Notes: a model not told the origin generated them from the letters alone. Positions 47,606-58,778 are shown, counted from the stretch's first letter. The stretch is DNA of 64,000 nt from Nannobrachium achirus (GCA_963921795.1 OY997653.1:24608658-24672657), one strand, 5' to 3'. Made by a program: numbers and translations.

Positions 47606-48260
47606 CACATACAGTACCTACCGCTATGTGGACTAACAGATGTGTAACCACTTTCACACCTTAAATCTCATGTACATACTGTATCTGCTGGTACAGTATA
47701 CTATGAGTATGAGTACATGTCGATCTCTTGGGCCTGATTCACTAAGCTTGTTTACGTTCCTAATAGTTGTATGGGCTTTTCCGCAAATTCCCACGCTACA
47801 AGTCTGATTAATCAATCATCCGCTCTTTCTCACGCCTGCTTGGAGGCAGACTACATGGGACAAAAGCTTGTGTATGTCATTAGAATGCCTTATTCTTCAG
47901 GCAAAATCAATTACCTCAAATAAAATATGTATGTGCCCAACTTTGTCACACACATAAAAAGAAAAATATGTCAGACAATCTATTGCTTATACTGTATGAT
48001 GCAAATTCAACCGATTTTTATTCCTTGCTTATTTAATGTTTGATTTTTTCCTTCGCCCTGCTCTCCCTCCCCCTTTCCCCCATCCCTTTTCTTCTTCTTG
48101 GAAAACAACAAAAACTATGAAGCTTATGCGAAAAACTAATTTTCACCCACGTCTTTGCAGTAATGTGACAATAAAGTGTATTCTCATTCTGACTGCAATT
48201 ATCGGTACTCAGGAGGACACCCAGCTTAAAAACCGTGACGTCTGCATCTAATTCAGACTC
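47606..48260. other. IMPG1 intron, no feature seen
   Basis: No exon or clear repeat. Confidence 0.3.
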
Positions 48261-48267
48261 AACTCAC

Positions 48268-48953
48268 CACGTCCATGAAGGAGTTCTCCAGTGATCTATA
48301 TTCCTCTGAGGTTCTGTTGAAGAGGTCCTCGGAGAACTTCATGTTGGTGACCCGCAGGCTGAAGAACACCACCAGCTCCCTGCCGTGACTGGCTGTGGTC
48401 ATGGACGGCGTGGTCGTGTAAACCAGCGGAGGCAGGGCCGTAGTAACACTGTGCAGAGCGGCGGCTTCTTCCTCCCAGGCCGCCGGATAACCGCTCCCCT
48501 CGTCGGAAGGCTCAGCGGGGGCCTCCGTGTTCACCACGTCCATTTGGTCCAGGGCCGCCAGCCAGTCGCCAGCCAATTGGTCGAGCTCGGCTGCAAGGTC
48601 TTGCATTGTCACGACGGTGTCATCGTCAGGGATTTCTTGAGTCGTCTGAGTTTCACTAACGTGCTCGGCTTCCTCCAAGTCTTCGTCTATGACGACCACG
48701 GCGGGCTGCTTTTCCCCCGACGACGACACAGCGGTCTCGTCTCCGATGTCGCTCAGAGACGGGACTGCGGACTCCACGGCTACCTCGAAGAGGCCCACGT
48801 CTACTGTCGCGGCAGCCGAGGGCACAACGGATGCGGCGTCGAATGTAGCTGGTGGTGTGGGCAGGGAGTCTGGAAGGGGTTCATCTGTCACACTGATGTC
48901 TTCTTCTTGGGATGAATCGCTTTCCTCCTCCTCCGCTGGCAAAACATCTTTGA
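48268..48953 (-). CDS. impg1: IMPG1 exon: acidic linker and start of SEA domain 2
   Basis: On the - strand it follows GGGCGTTGCAG and is followed by GTGAGT. It is 686 nt: 2 nt of a split Val codon, then KDVLPAEEEESDSSQEEDIS, an acidic, Ser/Thr/Pro-containing linker with DEGSGYP (a possible glycosaminoglycan site at the Ser-Gly). It ends GRELVVFFSLRVTNMKFSED, LFNRTSEEYRSLENSFMDV, the start of SEA 2. Phases fit both neighbours. NRTS is a possible N-glycosylation site. The - strand frame is continuous; the + strand frames over it are shadows. Confidence 0.94.
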
Positions 48954-49607
48954 CTGCAACGCCCGTGGTATAAAAAAAAAGAAGATTGAATCATGTTATG
49001 ATTCAGAAAGAAATATTTCCTGACAATGCATTATGCGTTCCCCAAGGTTCCGATGCATAATGCATTCATGCTGCTTCTGCTTTATATTCTCAGGTAGAAC
49101 TCATTACACTGCCAGAGATGAATGCCCTAGTCAGAACTGTTGTGGTTTCTTTTACCCAACAGTCAGTCTGCTGCTCTATTTTTACAGAGGAGACTGAAGG
49201 AGACTGGACCTCAATACTTAAAAAGTGTATTTGCTGTGCTCTTTTATTACAACCTTACACCTAACCTCTTTGCAGAAAATAGCTGATCAACAAGCTCAGT
49301 AGCTCACAAGGTCTCACAGCGCGAGGTGTTGTGAGCTTGTAGATCTGCTATTTTCAGCTAATGTTCCCATCAGAATAGGAATTCTAGGGTTCAGTGGTTA
49401 ATGAAAAATGACAGACGCAGCCTCACACCACTAACAATGAAACAAACATCTCATAGAAAGTCAGTTATTGACAATGTACAATTGATTGTTCGATTGTATA
49501 ATTATTGTCTGTAATGTTGTTGGAGGGGAATTTCTCATGCATACAGTAGTGACTTTTACGTGACTGAATGGAGAATACTTTAGATTATGCTATTATCTGC
49601 TCCTCAC
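48954..49607. other. IMPG1 intron with family 1 fragment
   Basis: At about 49235-49400 there is an internal piece of family 1 (CACCTAACCTCTTTGCAGAA and CTAGGGTTCAGTGGTTAATG) around a module at 49275-49354. No transposon ends remain. Confidence 0.65.
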
Positions 49608-51654
49608 CTGGTACCTCAGTGTCTTCCACATCTAGAAGATCAGTCCCATCTGCTTCGGCCTGTGTCACCTCTCCATGCACCTCGTCCGTTTCACTCTCAA
49701 CCTGGACGTCATCACCATCGACGTCCTCTGCACCAAAGACGTCACCTCTAATGGGATAGTGAGCATCATCTTCCTCAGAAGCCTGGGTGTCCATCGTCAG
49801 GATGGGGAAACTGTCATCGCCAACAGGCTGTTGGTAGTCAGGTTCCAGGGGTTGTAGGACCTCGATTTCACCCTCTCCGAAGTTAAAGTCCTCCATGGTG
49901 TCCACGGGATAGATTATTTTAATGCTTTCAGCTGGCGGCTCAGTAACAACCGCCTCCTGTTCTGGTTCTAGAATGACAATGGTCTCCTCCTGTGATTCTA
50001 GCTCATCAACCACCTCCTTTTCCTGATCTACAGCATCAACAACTTCCTCTTGTATTTCTGGCTCAGGAGCTTCAGCTATGATTTCTTCAGCTGGTTTCAC
50101 AAGTTCAGCCGCTTCCTCCTCTGATGCATCTGATTCCTCAACAACCTCCTTAACCTCCTCTTGTACTTCTTCAACTACCTTTTCTTCAGGCTGTGGTTCT
50201 GAAATTTCTACCGGTTCTTCTGGTTCTGGGACCTCAGCCACCTCTGGCTCCTTAGGTTCTGAAGCTTCAATCACCTCCTCTTCTGGTTCTGGTACCTTAA
50301 CCTCCTCCTCACCTGGCTCTATGACCGCAACAACCTCATCTGTTGTAACTCCATCCTCCTGTGGTTCTGGTTCTTCTTCTGGTTTTACAGCTGGTTCTGA
50401 GACTTCAACCACCTCTTCCTCTTCCGTTTCTAAAACATCTACTGCTTCCTCATTTGAGTCTGAAACTGCTTCTTCTAGACTTTCAGCAACGTCCTCATCT
50501 GGTTCCAGAACCTCTTCTACTGGGTCTGGAACATCTTCTACCTTATCTTCTGTAACATCAGCTTGCGTTTCCTCAGGTTCAAAGACTACAGCAACGTCTT
50601 CTTCTGGTTCTGACTCTCCCTCTGCTTCTACTGCTGGGGCATGCTCTAAAACCACAGCCACTTCCTCTTCTGGTTCCTGAACTTCAACTACCTCATCTAA
50701 ATCGTCCTTGGGTTCTGTTACATCGGCTGCCTCTTCCTCTGAAGCTTCGGCAGTCACTTCCTCTGATTCTGGTTCTGAAACCACTACCTCTTCTTGTACT
50801 TCCAAATATTCTTCTACTTCTTCCTGTACTTCTGCAACCTCTTCCTGTACTTCTGCGATCTCTTCCTGTACTTCTGCAAACTCTTCCTGTACTTCTGCGA
50901 ACTCTTCCTGTACTTCTGCGACCGTTTCATCTTGTGATTCCGAAGCATCCTCTTCTGCTTCTGTAACTTCGACGGCTTCCTCCTCCGGTCTGGAGACCTC
51001 TACTTCCCCTTCTTGTGGATCTGGAACATATTCGACTTCTTTCTCTGGTTCTAGAAGTTGCACAATATTTTCTTCTGGCTCTGGAGCAACCTCTTCTTGC
51101 TCCGCCACTGATTCTTCCTCAAGCTCCTCTTCACCCTCTGGCACGGACACATCCGCCACCTCCTGAAGCCCCGACGTCGGTTCAGTTGGTGGCTGGCCCG
51201 TGATTTCCGCTTCAGCTGGAGCTGGGGTGAGCAGCAGGTGAACAGCGGCAGTAGGGGGGGCAGCCTCCTCTAATATCAGGTTAGGAGATACAATGCTACC
51301 TGGTGCGTCAGTCTCCAGCGCAAGAATCACAGGAGCAATCGTCGGGTCGTAGTCTCTGACGAGCTCGCCAACCTCGTCGTGGTGAATGGTCTCGATCACG
51401 TACGTGACCGGCACCGCCTCCTCTCCCTCCTCCACCTCAGCAGTGGAAGGCCCAGGCTCACTGCCAACCACAACCGTCTCTATCGCTTCCTCAGGGACAA
51501 CAGGCTCGGGTTCTTCATCTGCCGTAGGCTCCAGTAGGGTCACGAGAGCGTTTTCCTTCTCCACAGCTGTCTGTGGAACCTCCAGGCGTAGTTTTTCTTC
51601 CTCCAGCTCGTCGGGGGAAACCTCAAACTCATTATGCGAATCAGGCTCGCTGGC
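49608..51654 (-). CDS. impg1: IMPG1 large acidic exon
   Basis: On the - strand it follows TTGCCATTTCACAG and is followed by GTGAGG. The exon is 2047 nt, phase 0 in and phase 1 out, and open over about 682 codons. It starts ASEPDSHNEFEVSPDELEEE and is dominated by Glu with Val, Pro and Ala, for example five units of AEVQEE[FIV] coded at 50821-50925. It occupies the place of the Ser/Thr-rich mucin-like region between the two SEA domains of mammalian IMPG1 but has comparatively few Ser/Thr. It ends DLLDVEDTEVP. Its membership of the gene follows from matching phases on both sides and its position between SEA 1 and SEA 2. Confidence 0.88.
50821..50925 (-). repeat. 21-bp coding tandem repeat, five units
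   Basis: Units of TTCCTGTACTTCTGCAACCTC type (+ strand) encode the seven-residue AEVQEE[FIV] repeat in the acidic exon. Confidence 0.93.
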
Positions 51655-51800
51655 CTGTGAAATGGCAAAGATATGATATTATGAGTGAAGAGCAGGGGAG
51701 GGGAGGGGGGGGAGTAGGCAAATGTTTTTCTCTCACATCTTCTGGCACCTCTAATATTATTCATGATCTAATTTACATGACATTTGTAGATACCTTACAG

Positions 51801-52172
51801 CAGGGGTCTTCAACAGGTCTGGGACCCCTATAGGGGGTACGCATGCAGAGTTACTACAGGGGGCCCGCCAAAATCTTTGTGTGATAGGATAATTATTTTA
51901 AATAAATACCCTCGCATCCCTATTTTGAGGAGAACTTTAGTCAAAACTAGCAGATCTACAAGCTCTCAAAGCCTTGCACTGCGAGGCGTTGAGAGCTTGT
52001 AGAATCGAACATAGACTGATGACAGTGCTGTCAAACAAGTCTATGAATCCATATACAGTATGAAATCTGTGAAAATCTGCAACACAATTTTATACATGAA
52101 TATAGTGGGGGTCCCTGCTTTATCTCCCGCTCAGCTAAGGGGTCCTTGGCCTGAAAACGTTGAAGACCCCAG
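51801..52172 (-). mobile_element. hAT-like MITE, family 1, reversed
   Basis: It starts CAGGGGTCTTCAACAGGTC and ends CTGAAAACGTTGAAGACCCC AG. The flanks CCTTACAG and CATTACAG agree at 7 of 8. The module at 51944-52003 has lost its last bases. Confidence 0.88.
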
Positions 52173-52244
52173 CATTACAGTAAAACAATACAATATGTAT
52201 TTTTTTGTAGAACCTTCAATTGAGTCAGACTGTATTGCACTTAC

Positions 52245-52294
52245 TTCCTGTGAAATCGATGAGATTAACGATGAAGCCGGAATAATGATTACTT
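52245..52294 (-). CDS. impg1: IMPG1 50-nt exon after SEA domain 1
   Basis: On the - strand it follows TTTTTTTTCTACAG and is followed by GTAAGT. It completes a Glu codon and encodes VIIIPASSLISSISQE. It is needed to bring the phase from 1 (end of 52384-52580) to 0 (start of the acidic exon). Strong splice sites and phase support it; its sequence is not one I can match to a homologue. Confidence 0.75.
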
Positions 52295-52383
52295 CTGTAG
52301 AAAAAAAAGAAAACAATTAATATTTATCATTTCAAACATTGATATTTCACGTACGTAAGTACTATATGATTATTGTCCTATAC

Positions 52384-52580
52384 CTGGTTCAAAATTAAGT
52401 GAGTCCAGATCAATTGGCAGAGAGGCCTCTTCACGTAAAGCCATGGTGATGATTTCCTGTAGACTAGGCCCAGCTGAAGTGTCTGACGGTGCTGTTCCAG
52501 CATCTGAACTGTCTGGGTTGATGTCGGGGGAACTGACCTCAAAAACCAGAGAATAGTGCACTGATACTCCTCCTCCGGGC
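52384..52580 (-). CDS. impg1: IMPG1 SEA domain 1, C-terminal part
   Basis: On the - strand it follows CTTGTCTTTCAG and is followed by GTATAG. This 197-nt exon encodes PGGGVSVHYSLVFEVSSPDI, a Ser/Asp/Thr-rich loop, then LQEIITMALREEASLPIDLD and SLNFEP. The strand-loop-helix order is that of a SEA domain. The position of the cleavage motif reads GVSVHY rather than GSVVV, so this SEA is probably not self-cleaving. Confidence 0.92.
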
Positions 52581-52677
52581 CTGAAAGACAAGAAATAAAT
52601 CTGGTCACCACAGCCGATTATAGTGGCAAAGGATACCGTAGAGTACACTGTAATTATAGATACTTTTCTATCTAAAC

Positions 52678-52868
52678 CAAGGGTTCAACAGGGAGTCCGG
52701 GACCCATAGGGGGTCCTCAAAGTCACATGAATCCAAAATACACTGATGATTGTGCTGTCAAAGCTGAAACTACTATATATGGAATCTATGAAAAGGTTGT
52801 GGGGGTCTCTGGCTTCATCTCTCTCTCCACTAAGGGGTCCTTGGCCTGAAAACATTGAAGACCCCCTG
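52678..52868 (-). mobile_element. Short family 1 copy, reversed, with an internal deletion
   Basis: Begins CAAGGGTTCAACAGGGAGTC and ends AAAACATTGAAGACCCCCTG, bounded by perfect duplications ATCTAAAC (52670-52677 and 52869-52876). The module is absent from this copy. Confidence 0.9.
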
Positions 52869-52895
52869 ATCTAAACCCTTTCCCCCCCCATTCAT

Positions 52896-52896
52896 C

Positions 52897-52943
<47 letters not shown>

Positions 52944-52946
52944 TCA
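52896..52946. repeat. (CTTT)n microsatellite
   Basis: About twelve CTTT units. Confidence 0.95.
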
Positions 52947-53384
52947 CAAACAACTTTTTAGTGAATATCGATGTCAAAGGCCTACACGTCAAAAATGTCC
53001 TACATCAAACTCAATAAGCCAAAACAACAGAAGACATGGGGGTCTATGAAAAGGTATCAGGCCAGGCTGTGCCTAAGTCAATATATCCACAAAACATTTA
53101 GTGAGATCAAGATCAATATCACTTTCAAGATCTTTGTTGTGACCTCGTGGGCTGAATGTGCTCAGTGACTTTGTGAATTTTACATGACACACTTAAAACA
53201 ATAACAAATCAAAGGTTCTGTGCTGTATAATGTAGACAGGCTCGCACAAAAATATGTAGAGTGATTTAGATAGCCTTTGCCTGTTGTGTGTTGGGTGTAC
53301 TCTAAGAAATATTAGTGGATGGTGTTACTGTGCACAAACACGTAGCTCAGATGCAATCATTTATTGAGACAAAAGGTTCAATCA

Positions 53385-53450
53385 GCTAAGCTGCCTTCCA
53401 CAGTGACTGATGAAGGCAGCTTAACTGCGGAAACATTTAAAATAAAAATA
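53385..53450 (+). ncRNA. Hammerhead-ribozyme-like motif
   Basis: CTGATGA at 53407-53413, a stem made by GCAG and CTGC around a short loop, then GAAAC at 53430-53434. These are the conserved core blocks of hammerhead ribozymes as carried by Penelope-like and related retroelements. The flanking stems and the cleavage site were not established, and GCTGCCTTC with GAAGGCAGC could form a competing hairpin. Confidence 0.35.
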
Positions 53451-54560
53451 TGTTTCAATAAATAAAACTGCAGGACGACCGCTCAAATACATATTTTTAT
53501 GCTTGTTTTCATTGGCACCTCATCATTACAGGTGAGTATTGACTGTTTTTACATCTTTTCTACTGGGGATAAAGGCAACGGATTTGCAGTGTTGCACTGT
53601 TGGAAAATACACGCTTGATGAACACACAGCATGAATAAACCTTTGTGTCGCAGTATTGGATACAAGACAAGCAGAGCATACTTAGAATGCAGCGCACAGA
53701 TGTCCAATGCATTTCTGAAAATCATAACAACTCCGAACAAACATCAATATTCAGCCAGTGTCATCGGCTGAGAATAAATTGTTCAATGGTGACTCTGATT
53801 TGACTGATAATGATGGGAAATGCGCGCGTGTGGATGCGTGCATGTGTGATGTGCATGTGTATTTTTGTGCGTATGTGTGTGTGTGTGTACATGTATTGCT
53901 ATAAGTATGTATGAGGGCCCCACAAGTATAGTAGAATTTGAGAAATAGACGTTTTGTGAGGGAGTTAGGCTTACGATTAGGAAAAGATTCAAGTTGGGGG
54001 TTAGTGTTAGCTTTTAGATCGGCTATCCTTTTGGCTTTAGGCTTATATGGGGAAAAATAAGGCAAAATAGATGGCGTTCATAAAATTATCGTGCTAGATC
54101 CTCACAAGTGTAGTAATACAAACGTGCGTGCGTTTCCATACGTTGCAGTTTGACAGACAGAAGGTCGGAGGAGTTGGTGAATCCTTTATAAGATTAGAGG
54201 CCAGGCTCCCGCCGTAGCGCTGGCACACAAGCTGTACTGGCAGACGTGAGCGGCGGCATGCAGGCCACACCGGGGGAAGACAAACCAACGAGGGAAGGGC
54301 AGCCATACTCGCCCTGTTACCGTGTTAACACCGCTTAGAGTTTCCAAACACGCGTGCCAACTATGCTAATGAGGTAAAAGTCTATCTCAGACTTCTCATG
54401 TTAACAGGGACGGGATCTTCTCGGCAGTTAATCTAGTCTGTCAGGGCATAGATTTGATGTGTGTGTCTTAACAGATGTGATCGCTCTCTCTGATTGTCTC
54501 CTCCGTCCGCACGCAGGCGGAGAGATCAGCTACGCATGTCATGTCATGCAGCCGTCGATT
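53451..54560. other. IMPG1 intron, no feature seen
   Basis: Only a short GT-rich patch (about 53820-53890) stands out. No exon. Confidence 0.3.
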
Positions 54561-54564
54561 CATT

Positions 54565-54735
54565 CAGGCCAAACGTAGCTTAGTGGGGAAGACAGGTCAC
54601 CGGGTCGCCTCCCGCCTACCAATGAGCAAGATACTTAACCCGTATAACAGCTGCACTCTGGTGCGCTCATCGTGGCCATCTGAGCAGCCAGCAGCGAGTG
54701 AAGCTGGAACAGAATTTCCCCTCATGTGGGGCTAA
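54565..54735 (+). repeat. SINE remnant
   Basis: ACGTAGCTTAGTGGGG and CAATGAGCAAGATACTTAAC resemble the head and body of a tRNA-derived fish SINE. Confidence 0.45.
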
Positions 54736-54799
54736 TGTTGGCCTGACAGCAGCTGGTATGGTGGTTTCTGTGTGTCACTCTGTTCATGTTACAGTAGCT

Positions 54800-54932
54800 G
54801 TCCATATTTTGTGCTTTAACTATAAAAAATAGCAGATATACAAACTCACGAGAGCTAAAGTATAAAATAATTAAGGCCCCTCCACCTTGGGCCCTGGTAA
54901 CTCAGTCCCACTTTTCCCCCCCTTGTGACACT
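54800..54932. mobile_element. Remnant of the composite CAGGGGTGTC MITE
   Basis: TTTTGTGCTTTAACTAT with a half module (AAAAATAGCAGATATACAAA) is fused to the family's right end (AATTAAGGCCCCTCCACCTT to TTGTGACAC). The middle is deleted. Confidence 0.7.
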
Positions 54933-54935
54933 TTG

Positions 54936-55040
54936 AAGGCCAGTCCACAATGCAACTCCTTGCAACTGCCATTGGGGATAATGGTTGCAAGTAGTGCCAT
55001 GTTGCAAGGAGTTGCAAGAAGTTTCAATGTTGTGGACCTT
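54936..55040. repeat. 105-bp fold-back
   Basis: AAGGCCAGTCCACAATGCAA and its near-complement ATGTTGTGGACCTT at the end. The inner arms CAACTCCTTGCAAC and GTTGCAAGGAGTTGC also pair. Confidence 0.85.
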
Positions 55041-55099
55041 AAGGGCACAGTCACTCATACGTGTCAGAAGCACCAGCCAGCATCCTGCTCACTTCCAAT

Positions 55100-55507
55100 T
55101 AGGGATGGGTATCGTCTGCGATACTTTTAATGGTATCGATTGCATGACATTGATACTATCGGGTATCGGTTCACGTAAAAACTAACGATACCTCGTTTCG
55201 ATACTCTGGAATGCACCCCTGGCCGGTCGCATCTGTAACAGTTGGGCTACTGAGAGTTTAATGACTGCTTTAGTAGGCTACACTCGCTACTGTGGAAAAT
55301 AGCCGACAATAGCCTATAATGTTTATTATTATGATGATTATCCAACGTCTATACTCTCCGCTCCGCCACACTGTGTGATCATCATCATCACCTCTGTTAA
55401 ACTTAAATAAAAAGTATCGAAAATGGTAACGAAAAGGGTATCGTATCGATTCCCAGGTATCAAAAAAGGTATCGTATCGATTCAAAGGTGAACGATACCC
55501 ATCCCTA
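55100..55507. mobile_element. TIR element (TAGGGATGGGTATCGT ends)
   Basis: TAGGGATGGGTATCGTCTGC and GTGAACGATACCCATCCCTA are inverted. The interior is rich in GGTATCGAT-type repeats. Confidence 0.82.
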
Positions 55508-55635
55508 CTTCCAATCAGTGTTAATTTTGACATCAACAAGATTTAGTTTTGGTCAGTCTTTTGAATAAAATGTAATTTAGTTTTCATCTGAAAGTTTTAT
55601 TTATTTTAATCTTTTTTTCTCTAAATTTTTAGTGC

Positions 55636-56785
55636 CAATTGCCTATACCAGTAAGACTCCCTAATCGGGAGATAAGTGACCGTCAGGTCGCAGCGTGATT
55701 TTAGGGCAAAATGTGTAGGAGCAGTGTCCAAAAATGTGTTTGAAAAAATCGGCCAGATGGTGGCGCTATATGGGACAGATCCATGTTGATGACATGAGTG
55801 TAGACATACTGTGTACCGATTTGCGTGATTTTAGGGCAAAATCTGTAGGAGCAGTGTCCAAATTTTTTTTTGAAAAAATCGGCCTGATGGTGGCGCTATA
55901 TGGGACAGATCCATGTTGATGACATGAGTGTAGACATACTGTGTACCGATTTGCGTGATTATAGGGCAAAATCTGTAGGAGCAGTGTCCAAAAATGTGTT
56001 TGAAAAAATGGGCCTGATGGTGGCGCTATATGGGACAGATTCATGTTGACGTCTCTCTTGGCGCCGCCGAGGCGGACGCGTGGGTACCGGCCCCGGCTCT
56101 CCCGGTCGCTCCTAGCCCGAGTTACGGCATTTTATGTGTGCTGCAGTGGCGGGGGTCCATTCTGGAGCACCAGGAGTCGGTGGTCCCCAGGAATTCCTCG
56201 TGAACAGCCCCGTTTGGGTGGTCATTTGGTCATTTTTGCACTTTTTGGCGGCGGTGGACGGGGGTCCCTGGTGGGGTGGAGGTTGTGGATTGGCAGGCAA
56301 GGAGTGTGTGTGCAAAGTTTGGCATGGATTGGGGTAACTGGGCTCTGCTCTCCCTCTGCCGCGTCTGGGAAGACAACGGACTGACCTCATGCTTCCTTCT
56401 ATGCATGAGTAGTCCAAGTTGCTTCTTTTCACCTGACAGAGGGGATTTCCCCGGTTTGGATGTAGCGTGTGGAAGGAACACGTTATTCCAACCAGTTCCT
56501 TTCCCCTCCATCAGGCGCCCTGGCTGGCCAGGAGGAGGCATTATAGAGACCAGGATTACTGCATGTTTTTGTGAGGGTTTATCAACCCTAGGAAGAGATA
56601 CAGGGAGAACATGCAAACTCCACACAGAAAGGCCCTATCGTCAACCCCACCTAGGTGTGGGCACTGATGACGCGGAGGAGGGAACACGCCTCCAGCACCC
56701 ACAGCGTCCCCCGGCGGGAATCGAAGCCAGGACCTTCTAGCTGTGGGGCGACAGCGCTGACAACTGTGCCACCGTGCCCCCTTTT
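55636..56785 (-). repeat. Long tRNA-headed SINE-like repeat with satellite insert
   Basis: On the - strand it starts with GGGGGCACGGTGGCACAG and GGTCCTGGCTTCGATTCCC (B-box-like), runs through the body shared with 18058-18545, and ends near AGGCAATTGGCACT (55636). Between body and end it has about 700 bp missing from the other copies, including three 130-bp units. Confidence 0.7.
55693..56042. repeat. 130-bp tandem repeat, 2.7 units
   Basis: Units start at 55693, 55823 and 55953 with GCGTGATTTTAGGGCAAAAT and differ at only a few positions. A related inverted single copy is at about 45905-46000. Confidence 0.95.
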
Positions 56786-56986
56786 TTAAAGTTTTAGTTT
56801 TAGTCAAGTTTTAGTTGATGATGGCGTTGTAGTGGCAGATTTTACACTTGGTTGCATGCTGAATTGGGGTCTATCCATTGTATTGTTTGCAGTGCTGTGT
56901 CTAATGCACCACTAGACACTAATGGTCACTAATGACCATTGTTGAACACAACAGACAGTTGTTGTTCATCTCATAGCTTTACTCAC

Positions 56987-57010
56987 CCATCATCAGTGTC
57001 CTTGGTCTCA
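56987..57010 (-). CDS. impg1: IMPG1 24-nt microexon in SEA domain 1
   Basis: On the - strand it follows TCCTCCCTCCCATGCAAG and is followed by GTGAGT. It reads ETKDTDD plus split codons on both sides. The phase (1 nt in, 2 nt out) is exactly what the flanking exons need, giving LGI-S-ETKDTDD-G-PGGGVSVHY, a normal SEA strand-turn. The acceptor is AAG, weaker than CAG, but has a good pyrimidine tract. Confidence 0.8.
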
Positions 57011-57171
57011 CTTGCATGGGAGGGAGGAAACAAGAGGATTAGAACATTGGGAGAATGGGAGGCCACCTGAGCAAGTGACCATTAGCTTTTCTCACTTGTT
57101 CCAAACAATACATTTAAAGCAAAAGGGGTATAGGTACGTTTGATCCCTTCTGGTGGCAAAAAGTCTCCTAT

Positions 57172-57514
57172 ATCTATCCTCTACGACCAGCCTGCGACCC
57201 CCCAAAATAGACTGGGGACCCTCCCACCCTGACAGGCACTTGTAGGGGTCTACAAGCTCACAACGCTTCGCAGCGTTGTGAGTAGATCAGCCTCTTTCTT
57301 TAGTTTCTTGTATTATTTGACAATTTATTGTAGCAAATGTTTGACCAGTTTTGTTTGATTGTTGATTACTTTTGATGCAGTAATGGTCTTTTTTTTATTT
57401 TTTTTATATAGTTTCAGGTATTAAAAAGGTCTCAAAAGTCACTTCACTGTCATCTGGGGACCCCCCCAAAATCATGTGGGGGGGGGGTCTCGACCCAGTG
57501 GTTGAGAACCACTG
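57172..57514 (-). mobile_element. hAT copy (CAGTGGTTCTCAACC), reversed, with module
   Basis: The right end is GTGGTTGAGAACCACTG. Internal GACCCCCCAAAATAGACTGG and a shortened module at 57246-57290 are present. The left terminus is lost. Confidence 0.7.
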
Positions 57515-58130
57515 CCCTATGACACATGTAGTCACACTGAAGAGATGGCAGCATTCAACAGGAACTACACGTATTTATATTTAATCAATGCTACAGTATG
57601 TTTCATCCGACTTGCAGTGACCTAGCCTGGTATAACCAGCCTAGATACTAATGCATCTAGCTAACTAAATGCAGTATCATTCCCTCCTTGTTTTAACATG
57701 GGTGGGTGATGGTATAGCTGCAGCTAGGCTAGCAGTGACCTATTAGACGTCCCGGTTTGGCCCTATTTTATACTTGGGCTATTCGAAGATAGCCGATCCA
57801 CAAGCTCACAGCACGTATCATCAAGACGCATTGTGAACTTGTAGATCGTCTATTGTTGAAAAAGTGTGACAGATTTGTTGCATTGTAAGCATTTTGACGC
57901 CAATACTTTTGTACTTTCATGCAAAAGTTTGAATACAGGCCTTTTACCTGTAACAGAGTATTTTCATTTTGTGGTATTGCTAGCTAAAATAATTGCAAAA
58001 TACCAAAACAATCGACAGAGACAGAGAGAGAATTAATTATAAACGTATCCATTCACATTATCACTTTTCCTCAAGCTAATCCTTTTAAAACCCACTATGT
58101 TTTTAATTTCATGGCAGAACCAAAACTCAC
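57515..58130. other. IMPG1 intron with one module
   Basis: The only feature is a module at 57786-57854 (GATAGCCGATCCACAAGCTC and TTGTAGATCGTCTATTGTTG), with no carrier recognised. Confidence 0.6.
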
Positions 58131-58189
58131 CTAATCCCCAAAACATGAATGGATTTAAATCCTGGGAGAGTGTCGAAAACATGCTCCAT
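58131..58189 (-). CDS. impg1: IMPG1 SEA domain 1, second exon
   Basis: On the - strand it follows CCAATTTCAG and is followed by GTGAGT. The 59-nt exon encodes MEHVFDTLPGFKSIHVLGI plus 2 nt. The F---PGF--I-VL pattern is the helix-to-strand segment of SEA domains. Phase 0 in and 2 out fit the neighbours. Confidence 0.92.
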
Positions 58190-58778
58190 CTGAAATTGGA
58201 AAAGAAGAGACAAAACAGGAAAATAAAGTAGCCTTTAATCTCCATTTACGGTATATTTCAATCTGGTGCAATATCTGGTGCAATATAATTGCTTTGTGGC
58301 CCAATATCATATTTGACAATGGGACTACAAATACAAAAGTGGCCAGTATGAATGGGAAACCGGTTGATCTCTATATATAGAGTTAAGCACCCGTCCTGTA
58401 TACCCTCATGACATAATCGTCTTTACGAACTCTTAATAGGGAACATCCTTCAGCAACACCAACACAAAGAGCTCGGTATTGTTCCCAACACACTTTAGAA
58501 GCAGCACTCCGGCGAGAGTGCGGGATAGAGCTTCATTAATTTCTTATCACCCGTGTGACCCAATTGGGAGCGGAGGAAGAAGTGTTTATCCGAGTGGGCA
58601 GTGGAAACTCCTCTCTAGCTTTCTCCCAGCCCTGACCCTTGTTGGTTTCCCAGCGTGGCGTAAGCTGCTTTGGTGTGTGAGCCTCAGTAGGAGGTCACCG
58701 TACTGGACTGTGGCCCAGCCTGCAGTGTGTATACCGTAAACCAGTGTTTCTCAAACTTTAAAATGTCAAGGTCTCCCC

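Noticed and set aside
48385-48973. Open frames of up to 176 codons on the + strand
   Set aside because: They overlap the well-supported IMPG1 exon 48268-48953 on the - strand and have no recognisable product.
50078-50680. A 200-codon Ser/Thr-rich open frame on the + strand
   Set aside because: It is the antisense shadow of the Glu-rich IMPG1 exon; low-complexity GAA/GAG codons read as TTC/CTC-type codons on the other strand.
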